Below, in pieces: positions 1 through 8,782 of a DNA stretch of 64,000 bases; within the stretch, counting starts at the first letter, position 1, and each line of letters starts with the position of its first letter. Made by a program: the position numbers and the translations under genes. The notes beneath the pieces were generated by a model. It did not search any database. It had not been told where the DNA came from and saw only the letters and a program-made list of their open reading frames with translations. Origin of the DNA: Nonomuraea fuscirosea (GTDB lineage: Bacteria > Actinomycetota > Actinomycetes > Streptosporangiales > Streptosporangiaceae). The stretch lies in assembly GCF_003001935.1 (NCBI RefSeq), contig NZ_PVNG01000034.1, positions 33,642 to 97,641 of the forward strand, read 5' to 3'.

Positions 1-398
1 CGCAGCGTACGGGCCAGGTCGGCCACGGTGGCGCCGTCGTCGTCGTAACGTTCCAGCAGCCCGCCGGTGCCCTCCACGACCACCAGGCGGTTGCTGTCGG
101 CCAGCTCCCGCACCAGCTCGGCGGCTCCGTCGAGCGAGACCGGCGGGATCCCCGCGACGCGGGCCGCCGCCGCGGGCGGGAGCGCGCCGGGGAAGCGGCC
201 GAGCTCGAAGGTGGTGCCGATGCCGGAGAGCCGGATCACCTCGTCCACGTCACCGGGCGCGCCGGCCGCCGCCCCGGTCTGGGCGGGTTTGACCACGGCC
301 GCCGCGGACCCGCGGGCCCGCGTGAGGGCGGCCAGCGCGGCCGCGACCACGGTCTTGCCCACGCCCGCGCCGGTGCCCGTGACCACGATGATGCTCAT
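1..398 (-). CDS. bioD: Dethiobiotin synthetase, 3' end outside the window (partial)
   Basis: This is the N-terminal part of an ATP-dependent dethiobiotin synthase, which closes the ureido ring in biotin synthesis in the cytoplasm. The ATG start at 396-398 opens with MSIIVVTGTGAGVGKT, the family's P-loop (GTGxGVGKT). It is followed by the substrate-contacting VVKPAQTG segment and the VEGTGGLLERYDDDG block, matching the conserved VEGAGG motif. About 132 residues are visible and the gene runs off the left edge. The rest of a biotin operon (bioF/bioB) would be expected beyond the edge, which I cannot see. Family assignment is secure. Confidence 0.93.
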   Translation of the reverse strand, partial: MSIIVVTGTGAGVGKTVVAAALAALTRARGSAAAVVKPAQTGAAAGAPGDVDEVIRLSGIGTTFELGRFPGALPPAAAARVAGIPPVSLDGAAELVRELADSNRLVVVEGTGGLLERYDDDGATVADLARTL

Positions 399-423
399 GT
401 GCCCAGCGTAGGAGCATGATCGG

Positions 424-1143
424 TCAGGGACGGCGAAGGCGGGTGACGAACTTGTAGCGGTCGCCGCGGTAGAGCGACTGGGCCCACTCGACGGGGTTGC
501 CGTCGGCGTCGAAGGCATGCCGGGTGAGCAGCAGCATCGGCAGGCCCACGTCCACGCCCAGGGCCTTGGCGTCGTAGGGGGTGGCCAGGACGGTCTCGAT
601 GATCTCCTCGGCGTCCGTCAGCCGTACGTTGTAGGCGTTGTGCAGCGTCTCGTACAGGGACGCGTGCACCTCCAGCTCGCGCCGCAGGCGGGGGAAGCGG
701 CGGGCGGACAGATGGGTGGTGTCGATCGAGACCGGCTCGCCGTTGGCGAGCCTGAGGCGGTGGATGCGCAGCACGCGGCCGCCGGGGTTGATGGCCAGGC
801 GGCGCGCCAGCGCCTCGTCCGCGGTGAGGTAGCCGATCTCCAGTATCTTGGTGTCCGGCTCCAGGCCGGCCGTGCGCAGATCCCCGATGTACGACGTCAG
901 CTGCAGCACCTGCGCGACCTTGGGCTGCGCCACGAAGGTGCCCTTGCCCTGGATGCGCAGCAGCCGCCCCTCGACCACGAGCTCGGTCAGCGCCTGCCGC
1001 ACGGTGGTGCGCGAGGTCTCGAACCGGACGGCCAGCGTGCGCTCGGGCGGCAGCGCCGTGCCGGCCGGAAGGGTCTTGGTGAGTTCGAGCAGGGCCCGTT
1101 TCACGTCGTAGTACTTCGGTACGCGGGGGCTGTCGTCGCTCAC
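424..1143 (-). CDS. dasR: GntR/HutC-family regulator, DasR-like
   Basis: This 239-residue regulator has an N-terminal winged helix (about residues 8-75, recognition helix around SRTTVRQAL at 44-52) and a C-terminal UTRA effector domain (about 90-235). Its sequence closely follows Streptomyces DasR: VPKYYDVKRALLELTKT, PPERTLA, QGKGTFVAQPKVAQ, LQLTSY and the C-terminal YRGDRYKFVTRLRRP all have direct counterparts. DasR senses phosphorylated glucosamine compounds and represses N-acetylglucosamine/chitin uptake genes while linking nutrition to development. No dasABC genes are visible, as expected for a global regulator. The ATG start fits the conserved N terminus. A clear dre operator was not found upstream. 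Confidence 0.9.
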   Translation of the reverse strand: MSDDSPRVPKYYDVKRALLELTKTLPAGTALPPERTLAVRFETSRTTVRQALTELVVEGRLLRIQGKGTFVAQPKVAQVLQLTSYIGDLRTAGLEPDTKILEIGYLTADEALARRLAINPGGRVLRIHRLRLANGEPVSIDTTHLSARRFPRLRRELEVHASLYETLHNAYNVRLTDAEEIIETVLATPYDAKALGVDVGLPMLLLTRHAFDADGNPVEWAQSLYRGDRYKFVTRLRRP

Positions 1144-1630
1144 GCTCTCACCTTCACTTCTGCCACGGCGGTGAGGGCGTGTCTGGTCACCGCGAGATCA
1201 TCGGAACTCACTTTGGCCCGAGTGGTCAACCGCGGGCTTGCACAGCCGACCGGCGCCGTGCGCGTACGGGTGCGGGCACGCGCGGATCCGGGCAGCTCAG
1301 GTTGATGGTGAAGGATATCCACAGCAGCGTGCGCGATCGCAACCGAGGCCGGTTCGCGCGTCGTGTCGCGGCTTGGCCACCTGCCCGTGTGGATCACCTC
1401 CGGCTCGCCGCTCAGAGTCACGTCCCGGACGCGGAACGGCGTTGGCGATGTGACGGTTCTCACATTATGAGATTTCGGGAAAAGTCCAGCTAGGTGGGAC
1501 AGTGTCGTATCTGCGCTCACCATGCCACCGCGCCGGTGTGCGACGCCGGACGATCGCGTCGTCCCTGGTGAGAGGGGTCCACGCGCGGGCCGGTTTGGTT
1601 GTTGCGGGGAAAAGCACGCATGATGCAGTC
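1144..1630. other. Gap between divergent dasR and pdtaS
   Basis: These roughly 490 bases separate the two divergent regulators. Overlapping open frames on both strands look like compositional shadows: they are Arg/Pro/Ala-rich and have no recognisable domain. Scattered TGGTC/GACCA-like half-sites occur near 1187-1230, but none forms a convincing 16-bp DasR operator. I see no RNA gene or strong repeat. Confidence 0.5.
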
Positions 1631-3100
1631 GTGCCGACTCTCAGCGACCTCGTAGCCCGCCACACCGCGCTCGACGAGGCGGATCTCGACTGGTTGCACT
1701 CGCTGGTCTCCGACTGGCAGTTGCTGGCCGACCTGTCCTTCGCCGACCTCGTCCTGTGGGCGCCGCTGCTGGGCGAGAACGGCTGGATCGCGATCGCCCA
1801 GATGCGCCCCACGACCGGCCCCACCGTCTACCACGACGACATCGTCGGCAGCGTGGCCGCCAAGGGCGAGCGCCAGCTCATCGACACGGCCTGGAACGAG
1901 CGGCGCATCTGCCGCGAGGGCGATCCCGACTGGTCCACCGGCGTCCCCGTCAGGGAGGAGACGATCCCCGTGCGCCGGGCCGTCGAGGGCGGCGAGGCCC
2001 GTTTCCTCGCGGTCATCCAGCGCTCCACCAACCTGTCCTCGGCCCGCACCCCGTCCCGGCTGGAGCTGACCTACCTGCAGAGCGCCTCGGACCTGGCGCA
2101 GATGGTGGCCGAGGGGCGCTTCCCGTTCTCCGGCGAGGAGCCGATCCTGGTGCGCTCGCCGCGCGTCGGCGACGGGCTGCTCAGGCTCGACCGGGCCGGC
2201 CGGGTGACGTACGCCTCCCCCAACGCGCTGTCCGCGTACCGGCGGCTCGGACTGCACGCCGACCTGGTCGGCGCCGAGCTGGGCCGGGTCACCGCCGCGC
2301 TGTGCTATTCGGACGAGCCGATCAACGAAGACCTGATGATCGTGGCGAGTGGCCGCGCGGCCAAGGAGACCGAGGTCGAGTCCGGCGGCACGATCGTGCA
2401 GCTCAGAGCCATCCCGCTGATCGTCGGCGGCGGCCGGATCGGCGCGCTGGTGCTCATCAGGGACGTGACCGAGCTGCGCCGGCGCGAGCGCGAGCTGATG
2501 ACGAAGGACGCCACGATCCGCGAGATCCACCACCGGGTCAAGAACAACCTGCAGACCGTCGCCGCCCTGCTCAGGCTGCAGGCCAGACGGCTGCAGGTGC
2601 CCGAGGGCCGCGAGGCGCTGGAGGAGGCGGTACGCCGGGTGGGGTCGATCGCCATCGTGCACGAGACCCTGTCTCACGCGCCCGAGGAGTTCGTGGACTT
2701 CGACGAGATCGCCGACCGCGTGATCGCGATGGCCGGTGAGGTGTCGTCGCCCGAGGTGGCCGTGACGCCCAGGCGGGTGGGGGTGTTCGGTGTGCTGCCT
2801 TCGCTCATCGCCACACCGCTGGCGATGGCGCTGACCGAGCTGTTGCAGAACGCGTTGCAGCATGGGCGGCCCAAACGGCTGGAGGTGGTGGTGGAGCCCA
2901 CGGCTGAGCGGCTCACCGTGACCGTCTGGGACGACGGGCTCGGCCTGCCCAGCGGCTTCGACCTCGACAGTTCGACCAGCCTGGGGCTGCAGATCGTGCG
3001 GACGCTGGTGGAGGGAGAGCTGTCCGGGCGGCTCACCATTGAGCCGCGCCTGGAGGGCGGCACGGAGGTCGTGCTGTCGATCCCGCTCCCGGCCGGCTGA
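1631..3100 (+). CDS. pdtaS: PdtaS-type sensor histidine kinase
   Basis: A cytosolic HisKA_2/HWE-like kinase of 489 residues, close to the 501 of Mycobacterium tuberculosis PdtaS, which phosphorylates the antiterminator-type regulator PdtaR. I chose the GTG at 1631 because VPTLSDLVARHT and the following ADLDWLHSLVSDWQLLADLSFAD match the family N terminus; the frame is open further upstream but that part is unconserved. It has an N-terminal GAF domain (1-150), a PAS domain (about 175-285), the H-box IREIHHRVKNNLQTV with candidate phospho-His at 300/301, and a GHKL ATPase domain (N-box ELLQNALQHG, G-box DDGLGLPSG). No membrane segment is present. It faces whiB1, the same neighbour as in mycobacteria. 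Confidence 0.9.
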   Translation: MPTLSDLVARHTALDEADLDWLHSLVSDWQLLADLSFADLVLWAPLLGENGWIAIAQMRPTTGPTVYHDDIVGSVAAKGERQLIDTAWNERRICREGDPDWSTGVPVREETIPVRRAVEGGEARFLAVIQRSTNLSSARTPSRLELTYLQSASDLAQMVAEGRFPFSGEEPILVRSPRVGDGLLRLDRAGRVTYASPNALSAYRRLGLHADLVGAELGRVTAALCYSDEPINEDLMIVASGRAAKETEVESGGTIVQLRAIPLIVGGGRIGALVLIRDVTELRRRERELMTKDATIREIHHRVKNNLQTVAALLRLQARRLQVPEGREALEEAVRRVGSIAIVHETLSHAPEEFVDFDEIADRVIAMAGEVSSPEVAVTPRRVGVFGVLPSLIATPLAMALTELLQNALQHGRPKRLEVVVEPTAERLTVTVWDDGLGLPSGFDLDSSTSLGLQIVRTLVEGELSGRLTIEPRLEGGTEVVLSIPLPAG

Positions 3101-3218
3101 CGGCGCCGCACGCGCGCGGGGCCGCCGTACGTCGGGGGAGAGGTTGATCCGGGCTGCTCGTCCGGCCGGGCCGGTTCAGCCTGGTCGGTGCGCCCGCGTC
3201 GGTTCGGTTGTGGTTGGA

Positions 3219-3473
3219 TCAGGCCGTGAGACGGGCGCGGGTGCGAGCGGTGCGGCGCTTGAGCGCGCGACGCTCGTCCTCGCTCAGACCGCCCCAGACG
3301 CCGGCGTCCTGACCGGACTCCAGCGCCCACTTGAGGCAGGCTTCCACGGCCGGGCAGGAACGACAGACCTGCTTGGCCTCGTCGATCTGCATGAGTGCCG
3401 GGCCGGTGTTGCCGATCGGGAAGAACAACTCGGGGTCCACGTCACGGCAGGCAGCTCGGTGGCGCCAGTCCAT
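3219..3473 (-). CDS. whiB1: WhiB-family iron-sulfur regulator, WhiB1/WblE-like
   Basis: An 84-residue Wbl protein with all four [4Fe-4S] ligands: C9, C37, C40 and C46 in the pattern C...CxxC...C. The GVWGG turn at 58-62 is followed by a basic DNA-contacting tail (RRALKRRTARTRARL). The opening MDWRHRAACRD and DPELFFPIGNTGPAL match WhiB1 (WblE in Streptomyces), a nitric-oxide-responsive regulator that binds the housekeeping sigma factor in mycobacteria. The ATG has a good ribosome site (AAGGAG) upstream. Orientation and adjacency to pdtaS follow the mycobacterial arrangement. A CRP-like palindrome lies 52-67 bases upstream of the start codon. Confidence 0.94.
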   Translation of the reverse strand: MDWRHRAACRDVDPELFFPIGNTGPALMQIDEAKQVCRSCPAVEACLKWALESGQDAGVWGGLSEDERRALKRRTARTRARLTA

Positions 3474-3524
3474 GCGTCCACTCCTTAGTAGATGGAGCCT
3501 CTGGTCGGCTCCGCGCGGCTACTT

Positions 3525-3540
3525 TGTGAAGAGTTTCACT
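3525..3540 (-). promoter_or_regulatory. CRP/Cmr-like operator upstream of whiB1
   Basis: Read toward whiB1 the site is AGTGAAACTCTTCACA, which fits the TGTGA-N6-TCACA consensus of CRP-family regulators with one mismatch. Mycobacterial whiB1 is known to be controlled by CRP (Rv3676) sites upstream, so the location is meaningful. Direct binding here is inferred. Confidence 0.55.
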
Positions 3541-3742
3541 AACTTGCGCGAACAATGACCCGGCTCCGTGTGTGGACCGGGCTTGCCCGTGGACGGTCAG
3601 GTGCGAACCTCGGGGTGTTAAAGGTCCTACCTTCCGACATCCCTGAGCTTTTCAGCCACGGAGAGTGCACGCAAGGGGGTTGACGGGAAGTTTTGGCGGT
3701 TATGGATGTCGGATGCGTCACACAATGACCGAATGTAACCAG

Positions 3743-4720
3743 CTAGACCAGCACTTGTAACGCGTTCGGGGTAGACCGGAAAGTTACCGACTCGCGTTCG
3801 CCCAGGTAGTCGCCGTCCAGCTGGAAGGCCACCGGGCGCTCCGCGGTGAGCGTGAACTCGGCCTCGTCGTGGAGCTGCACGAGGTTCCGGCCGGACGGAA
3901 GAATGTCACTCTCCGTAAGGATATGACGGATGACTCCGGCGAGGGTCATCGGGCCCATCCGGCGCAGCCCCAGGAGGTCGAGGCCGGTCTCGAAGCTGGC
4001 CCAGGGGGTGGGGCGGACGGGCTTGCTGCCCACGTACGTCCACGGTGAGGTGTTGGAGATGATCGCCATGAAGACGCCTCTGGCCGCCGGGATGCCGGGG
4101 CCGGTCACCGTCATCGCGGGATGCCGCTTGTCCGTGGCCAGATAGTGCCTCAGGGCCGTGTTCACATACCGTGCGGGGGTAGCTTTACGGCCGGTGCCCC
4201 GCAGGCCCTCCACGGCCCGTACAACCTCTGCGTCGTATCCCATCCCGGAGCAGAAGGTGAAATATCGTGACTGGTCCTCCCAGAGGGCCTGCCCCAAACC
4301 CACCGTCCTGCGTCGGCCCTCCCTGAGCGCCTCCAGCACGACTCCGGTGGACTCCGTCGGGTCGTTCGGCAGGCCGAGCGCGCGGGCGAAGACGTTCGCG
4401 CTGCCGCCGGGGATGACCACGAGCGCCGGCCGGCCCGCGCTCGGGTCGTCGGCGTGCTCGTTCCTGAGCGGGGTCGCGTCGCCGTTCACCGGGTTCAGCA
4501 GGCCGTTGACGGTCTCGTTGATCGTCCCGTCGCCGCCGAGCACGGCGACGACGTCGTAACCCTTGGCCCGCGCGGTCGCGGCCAGCGCCGCGGCGTGGCC
4601 GCGGTAGCGGGTCTCCTCGACGGCGAGCCGCACCGCCGCGCCGAGCGCGCGGATCAGCACGTCCCGGGTACGGGCGTTCGTGGTGGTGGCCTTGGGGTTG
4701 ACCAGCAGCATGGCGCGCAT
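3743..4720 (-). CDS. Diacylglycerol/lipid kinase, DagK/YegS family
   Basis: A 325-residue member of the diacylglycerol/sphingosine kinase-like family, which phosphorylates lipid hydroxyl groups using ATP at the membrane surface. MLLVNPKATTT opens the catalytic domain. The diagnostic GGDGTINETVNGL motif sits at about residues 61-73 and VIPGGSANVFARALGLP supplies the second nucleotide/substrate loop. The C-terminal part (ERPVAFQLDGDYLGE) matches the beta-sandwich domain of DagK-like proteins. No membrane helix is predicted. It lies downstream of whiB1 on the same strand, after a 270-base gap holding the whiB1 promoter. The exact lipid substrate cannot be read from sequence. Confidence 0.85.
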   Translation of the reverse strand: MRAMLLVNPKATTTNARTRDVLIRALGAAVRLAVEETRYRGHAAALAATARAKGYDVVAVLGGDGTINETVNGLLNPVNGDATPLRNEHADDPSAGRPALVVIPGGSANVFARALGLPNDPTESTGVVLEALREGRRRTVGLGQALWEDQSRYFTFCSGMGYDAEVVRAVEGLRGTGRKATPARYVNTALRHYLATDKRHPAMTVTGPGIPAARGVFMAIISNTSPWTYVGSKPVRPTPWASFETGLDLLGLRRMGPMTLAGVIRHILTESDILPSGRNLVQLHDEAEFTLTAERPVAFQLDGDYLGERESVTFRSTPNALQVLV

Positions 4721-4809
4721 ATCGCCAGCGTAGCCGGTGAGCTTGTCCGGCTTATCGGCCGAACGTCCCGTTTCTCGCGCCGCCAGGCCCGGGGAGTAGG
4801 GTACGGATC

Positions 4810-5193
4810 GTGAACGGTCGCCCGCTTACCCTGCTCATCGCCGCCGCGGTAGTCGCCGTGGAGGGTCTGGTCGCGCTCGGGCTCGGCGTCTTCGTCGCGG
4901 TGGAGACCCTGACCGGGACGCCCGACGACATGACCTCCGCCGTGGCGGAGGCGGTGTTCGGGCTGCTGATCGGCGCCGGCCTGCTCTGGGTGGCGTGGGG
5001 CGGGCTGTTCATGATGGAGCGGTGGGGGAGGTCGCCGGCCGTGGTGACCCAGATCTTCATGCTCCCCGTCGGCGGGACGCTCATCACGTCGGACCTGCCG
5101 CAGCTCGGCATCCCGCTGATCGTGGTGGCACTGGCGGGACTCGCGACGCTGCTGGCGCCCCCCACCACCCATGCTCTCTACGGCGACGGTTAG
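4810..5193 (+). CDS. Small integral membrane protein, Rv3217c-like
   Basis: A 127-residue protein of unknown function with four hydrophobic segments (about 7-29, 44-67, 77-92 and 98-115) and short loops. The GTG start has no Shine-Dalgarno sequence, but TAGGGT at 4797-4802 ends seven bases before it, consistent with a leaderless transcript. Its position near whiB1 recalls the mycobacterial integral-membrane gene Rv3217c; that relationship is inferred from synteny and topology. Its end overlaps the 3' end of the convergent sigma-factor gene by four bases. Confidence 0.7.
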   Translation: MNGRPLTLLIAAAVVAVEGLVALGLGVFVAVETLTGTPDDMTSAVAEAVFGLLIGAGLLWVAWGGLFMMERWGRSPAVVTQIFMLPVGGTLITSDLPQLGIPLIVVALAGLATLLAPPTTHALYGDG

Positions 5194-5969
5194 TCGTCCG
5201 CGGTCAGGCCCTCGCGCAGCTGGGCCAGCGTGCGGGCGAGCAGCCGCGAGACGTGCATCTGCGAGATGCCCAGCTCGGTGGCGATCTGCGACTGCGTCAT
5301 GTTGCCGAAGAACCGCAGCAGCAGGATGCGCTTCTCGCGCGGCGGCAGCCGTTCGAGCAGCGGTTTGAGCGATTCGCGATATTCGACGCCTTCGAGCGAC
5401 TCGTCCACGATGCCGAGGGAGTCGGACACCGCGGGGGCGTCGTCGTCGCCGGAGTCGGGCGCGTCGAGGGAGACCGTGGAGTAGGCGTTGGCCGACTCGA
5501 GCCCTTCGAGCACCTCCTCCTCGGTCATCTTCAGGTAGGCGGCCAGCTCGGACACGGTCGGCGCGCGGCCCTCGCGCTGCGAGAGGTCGCTGATCGCCTT
5601 CGTCAGCGAGAGCTTCAGCTCCTGGAGCCGGCGCGGCACGCGGACCGCCCAGCCCTTGTCGCGGAAGTGCCGCTTGATCTCACCGACGATGGTGGGCGTG
5701 GCGTAGGTGGAGAACTCCACCCCGCGCGCCAGGTCGAACCGGTCGATCGACTTGATCAGGCCGATGGTCGCGACCTGGGTGAGGTCGTCGAGCCACTCGC
5801 CCCTGTTGCGGAAGCGGCGAGCCAGGTATTCGACCAGCGGAAGGTGAAGCTCGACCAGCTCATCCCTGATGCGCTGGCGGCGCGGCTCCTCGGGGCCCAG
5901 CTCGGCCAGCTCGGCGAAGAGCATGCGGGCGCGAACCCTGTCGGGCACGGCGTGTTCGCTCGTGGCCAT
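5190..5969 (-). CDS. Alternative sigma factor, SigB/SigF family
   Basis: An RNA polymerase sigma factor of the stress/sporulation SigB/F/G type (259 residues from the ATG). Region 2 is seen as HLPLVEYLARRF, the DDLTQVATIGLIKSIDRFD core-binding segment and GVEFSTYATPTIVGEIKRHFRDKGW. Region 3 follows, and region 4 is LPPREKRILLLRFFGNMTQSQIATELGISQMHVSRLLARTL, shown here in family terms as an HTH. I prefer the ATG at 5967-5969, which has AAAGGA nine bases upstream. A GTG at 5990 overlapping the anti-sigma stop codon (GTGA) would add seven residues. It is translationally coupled behind rsbW-like anti-sigma, so partner switching is the expected control. Confidence 0.9.
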   Translation of the reverse strand: MATSEHAVPDRVRARMLFAELAELGPEEPRRQRIRDELVELHLPLVEYLARRFRNRGEWLDDLTQVATIGLIKSIDRFDLARGVEFSTYATPTIVGEIKRHFRDKGWAVRVPRRLQELKLSLTKAISDLSQREGRAPTVSELAAYLKMTEEEVLEGLESANAYSTVSLDAPDSGDDDAPAVSDSLGIVDESLEGVEYRESLKPLLERLPPREKRILLLRFFGNMTQSQIATELGISQMHVSRLLARTLAQLREGLTADD

Positions 5970-5986
5970 GGCTCCAGTCCTTTCCG

Positions 5987-6424
5987 TCACGCCGGCCCCG
6001 CCGCACTGTGGGCCGCGCCTCGGCGCTTACGCAGGACGATCGCCATGCGATCAGGAGAGTCGGTCACGGCGTCCACGTCGTCGGCCAGGGCGGTCAGCAC
6101 CATCCAGGCGAAGTCGTCACGCTTGGGCGCGGAGCTGCCGACGGTGGCAACCTCGACCCTGACCTGCATCTCCTGCCCGGTGAGCTCGAACTCCGCGGTC
6201 AGGTCGGTGCCGGGCACCGCCTCGCTGAGCAGCATCGCGCAGGCCTCGTCGACCGCGATCCGCAGGTCCTCGATCTCGTCCAGGGTGAAGTCAAGCCGCG
6301 CCGCCAGGCCGGCGGTAGCCGTACGCAGCACAGACAGGTAGGCACTCGCCGCGGGGAGCCTGATGCTCACCACGTCACGGATGCCGGCCACGCCTTCCGC
6401 GCGCGTCTCGGTTTCCTCGGTCAC
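5987..6424 (-). CDS. Anti-sigma factor, RsbW/UsfX-type ATPase
   Basis: A 145-residue HATPase_c_2 protein expected to bind and hold the downstream sigma factor. The fold is marked by VSIRLPAASAYLSVLRTATAGLA and by DLRIAVDEACAML, the N-box of RsbW-type kinases. The following ATP-lid region is short and degenerate compared with SpoIIAB, as is common in actinobacterial UsfX/RsbW proteins. The GTG start has a strong AGGAGG site. It overlaps the possible GTG start of the sigma gene by four bases, so stoichiometric co-expression is likely. No anti-anti-sigma gene is present nearby. Confidence 0.87.
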   Translation of the reverse strand: MTEETETRAEGVAGIRDVVSIRLPAASAYLSVLRTATAGLAARLDFTLDEIEDLRIAVDEACAMLLSEAVPGTDLTAEFELTGQEMQVRVEVATVGSSAPKRDDFAWMVLTALADDVDAVTDSPDRMAIVLRKRRGAAHSAAGPA

Positions 6425-6507
6425 GTTCCTCCTCGCGAATCCGACGCTGACTGCAACTTACCGCCCCTGAGCGGTGCTTGGACTAATCAGACTCGCCATC
6501 AACGGAA

Positions 6508-6542
6508 AAGGCTCTGCGCGGCCTGCCGCCACGCAGAGCCTT
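6508..6542 (-). terminator. Rho-independent terminator of sodN
   Basis: A perfect 11-bp inverted repeat (AAGGCTCTGCG / CGCAGAGCCTT) lies ten bases after the sodN stop codon. In the direction of sodN transcription it is followed by TTTTCC, as in an intrinsic terminator. Confidence 0.85.
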
Positions 6543-6552
6543 ATGTGCCGTT

Positions 6553-6954
6553 TTAGGCGGCCTTGGTCTCCCAGAAGATCTTCGAGATTTCGTCGATCTT
6601 GCCCAGAAGGTCCTCGGCCTTGGCCACGTCGACGGTGCCCTTGGCGCCCGCCGCGCCGGCCAGCTTCGTGGCGTCCCAGAAGAGCTGGTGCAGCTGCGGG
6701 TACTGCTCCAGGTGCGGCGGCTTGAAGTAGTCGGTCCACAGCACCCAGAGGTGGTGCTTGACGAGCTCGGCGCGCTCTTCCTTGATGGTGATGGCGCGGG
6801 CGCGGAAGACCGGGTCCTCGTTGCCGGCGTACTTCTCCATGATCGCCTTGACCGACTCGGCCTCGATGCGGGCCTGAGCGGGGTCGTAGACGCCGCAGGG
6901 CAGGTCGCAGTGGGCGGAAGCGACATGCTTGGGTCGTAGCAGTCGTGCGAGCAT
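6553..6954 (-). CDS. sodN: Nickel superoxide dismutase precursor
   Basis: Nickel-containing SOD, which disproportionates superoxide in the cytoplasm as a hexamer. I place the start at the ATG at 6952-6954, giving MLARLLRPKHVASA followed by HCDLPCGVYDP. The first 14 residues are the usual propeptide. After cleavage the nickel hook begins with His1, Cys2 and Cys6 (residues 15, 16 and 20 here). The frame is open 13 codons further upstream, but AGGAAGGA sits eight bases before this ATG. The body (ARIEAESVKAI, YFKPPH, IFWETK) matches Streptomyces SodN at normal length (133 residues). The maturation protease sodX is divergent, about 90 bases away. Confidence 0.96.
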   Translation of the reverse strand: MLARLLRPKHVASAHCDLPCGVYDPAQARIEAESVKAIMEKYAGNEDPVFRARAITIKEERAELVKHHLWVLWTDYFKPPHLEQYPQLHQLFWDATKLAGAAGAKGTVDVAKAEDLLGKIDEISKIFWETKAA

Positions 6955-7043
6955 CAGAAAATCCTTCCTGGATGCTGAATCATCTTGGTCCACAACCGAC
7001 CTTACTCGTGTCTCAACACCTGCGGACTAGGGGGTAGCGGCCG

Positions 7044-7349
7044 ATGAGAGTGCGTGTCGAGGGCGACTCGATGCGCCCGGCGCTGGTGCCGGGCGACTGG
7101 CTGCTCGTACGCAGGGGCGCCGCGGTGCGTCCCGGCGACGTCGTGGTGGCCCGGCTGCCCGGCGATCCCGATCGGCTCATCGTGAAACGGGCCCGGTGGC
7201 ACGGGGCGGAGGGGTGGTGGCTGGAGAGCGACAACCAGCGGGCCGGCGGGCGCCGGGACAGCTGGGACTTCGGGCCCGTCGAGGACGTCGTGGGCCGCGT
7301 GGTGCTGCGTTACTGGCCGCTGCGGCGGCGGGGCGGGAAGAAGCGCTGA
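7044..7349 (+). CDS. sodX: Nickel-SOD maturation protease (S24/S26-like)
   Basis: A 101-residue signal-peptidase-like Ser/Lys protease that removes the SodN propeptide. VEGDSMRPALVPGDWLLV carries the nucleophile (Ser9 in GDSM) and DRLIVKRARW carries the general-base Lys (K48). There is no transmembrane anchor, so it should act in the cytoplasm like its substrate. It is divergent from sodN rather than in the same operon, and the short intergenic region must hold both promoters. The Arg/Lys-rich C terminus (RRRGGKKR) is unremarkable. Confidence 0.88.
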   Translation: MRVRVEGDSMRPALVPGDWLLVRRGAAVRPGDVVVARLPGDPDRLIVKRARWHGAEGWWLESDNQRAGGRRDSWDFGPVEDVVGRVVLRYWPLRRRGGKKR

Positions 7350-7465
7350 GCGGCCTGTGCGGACGTTCGGGGAGCCGCCCAGGAGGGTTCCGGAGATCGT
7401 CCACGGACCGTCAGGGGACCGGCCAGGGGCGTCAGAGGATCGGCTGAGGGGCGTCAGGGGGCCGG

Positions 7466-7891
7466 CTAAGGGGCGTCGTTCCTGCGGCGGGCGCGGAAGG
7501 CGGCCACGTTCGCCCGGCTGGCGCAGCGGGCCGAGCAGTAGCGGCGGGAACGGTTGGATGAGGTGTCGAGGAAGGCCAGGCCGCAGTGCGGCTCCCGGCA
7601 GCGGCCCAGCCGGTCCACGCCCAGCTCGGCGACGACCGCGGCCAGGCCCATCACCGCGGTCGCGGCCGGGTCGTCGGCCAGGTGCAGGTGCCAGGGGCCG
7701 TCGTGGTCGGAGAGCTGGTGGCGTACGGGATAGCGCACGAGCAGCGCGTTGAGCAGCGCGGCCACGGCCCGGTCGTCGCCGGCCGCGTCGAACACGCCGG
7801 CCAGCTCGTCACGCAGCCGCCTGAGCTCGGGCGGCGGCTCGGGATCGTTGGCCAGCCGGACCGCCCACTCGGCGTAAGAGGTGAGGTCCAT
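7466..7891 (-). CDS. CGNR zinc-finger protein
   Basis: A 141-residue member of the ABATE/CGNR family, thought to be stress-related transcription regulators. The N-terminal ABATE-like part (MDLTSYAEWAVRLAND onward, with a short LHLADDPAATAVMG segment) precedes a C-terminal treble-clef finger. Its ligands are in CREPHCGLAFLD and YCSARCASRANVAAFRARRR; the usual CGNR tetrapeptide is replaced by CASR. The protein is shorter than typical members (about 180-200 residues), mainly in the N-terminal domain. It stands alone, convergent with sodX, and its specific targets are unknown. Confidence 0.8.
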   Translation of the reverse strand: MDLTSYAEWAVRLANDPEPPPELRRLRDELAGVFDAAGDDRAVAALLNALLVRYPVRHQLSDHDGPWHLHLADDPAATAVMGLAAVVAELGVDRLGRCREPHCGLAFLDTSSNRSRRYCSARCASRANVAAFRARRRNDAP

Positions 7892-7995
7892 CCCGGTCCA
7901 TTACAGCAGAGGCGGGGCGGCCCGGCGAAACAGGCGGCAGAGGCTCGGGACACCCGCATACCGGCGGCCGGGGCTCCGGCATACCGGTGAGCGGC

Positions 7996-8032
7996 GGCCG
8001 GGGCGCCCGCGTTCGATGCGGGCGCCCCGGCC
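7996..8032 (-). terminator. Terminator hairpin of the amino-acid ABC operon
   Basis: A perfect 15-bp stem (GGCCGGGGCGCCCGC with its complement) and a 7-base loop begin seven bases beyond the stop codon of the ATPase gene. There is no long T-run, as is common in high-GC actinobacteria. Confidence 0.75.
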
Positions 8033-8038
8033 GAACGC

Positions 8039-8778
<740 letters not shown>

Positions 8779-8782
<4 letters not shown>

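Noticed and set aside
1187..1235. DasR operator (dre) for autoregulation
   Set aside because: Only half-site resemblances (GTGGTC, TGGTCACC) were found; none keeps the 16-bp dyad.
1140..1523. Possible small gene between dasR and pdtaS
   Set aside because: No conserved motif, no ribosome site and overlap with both promoters.
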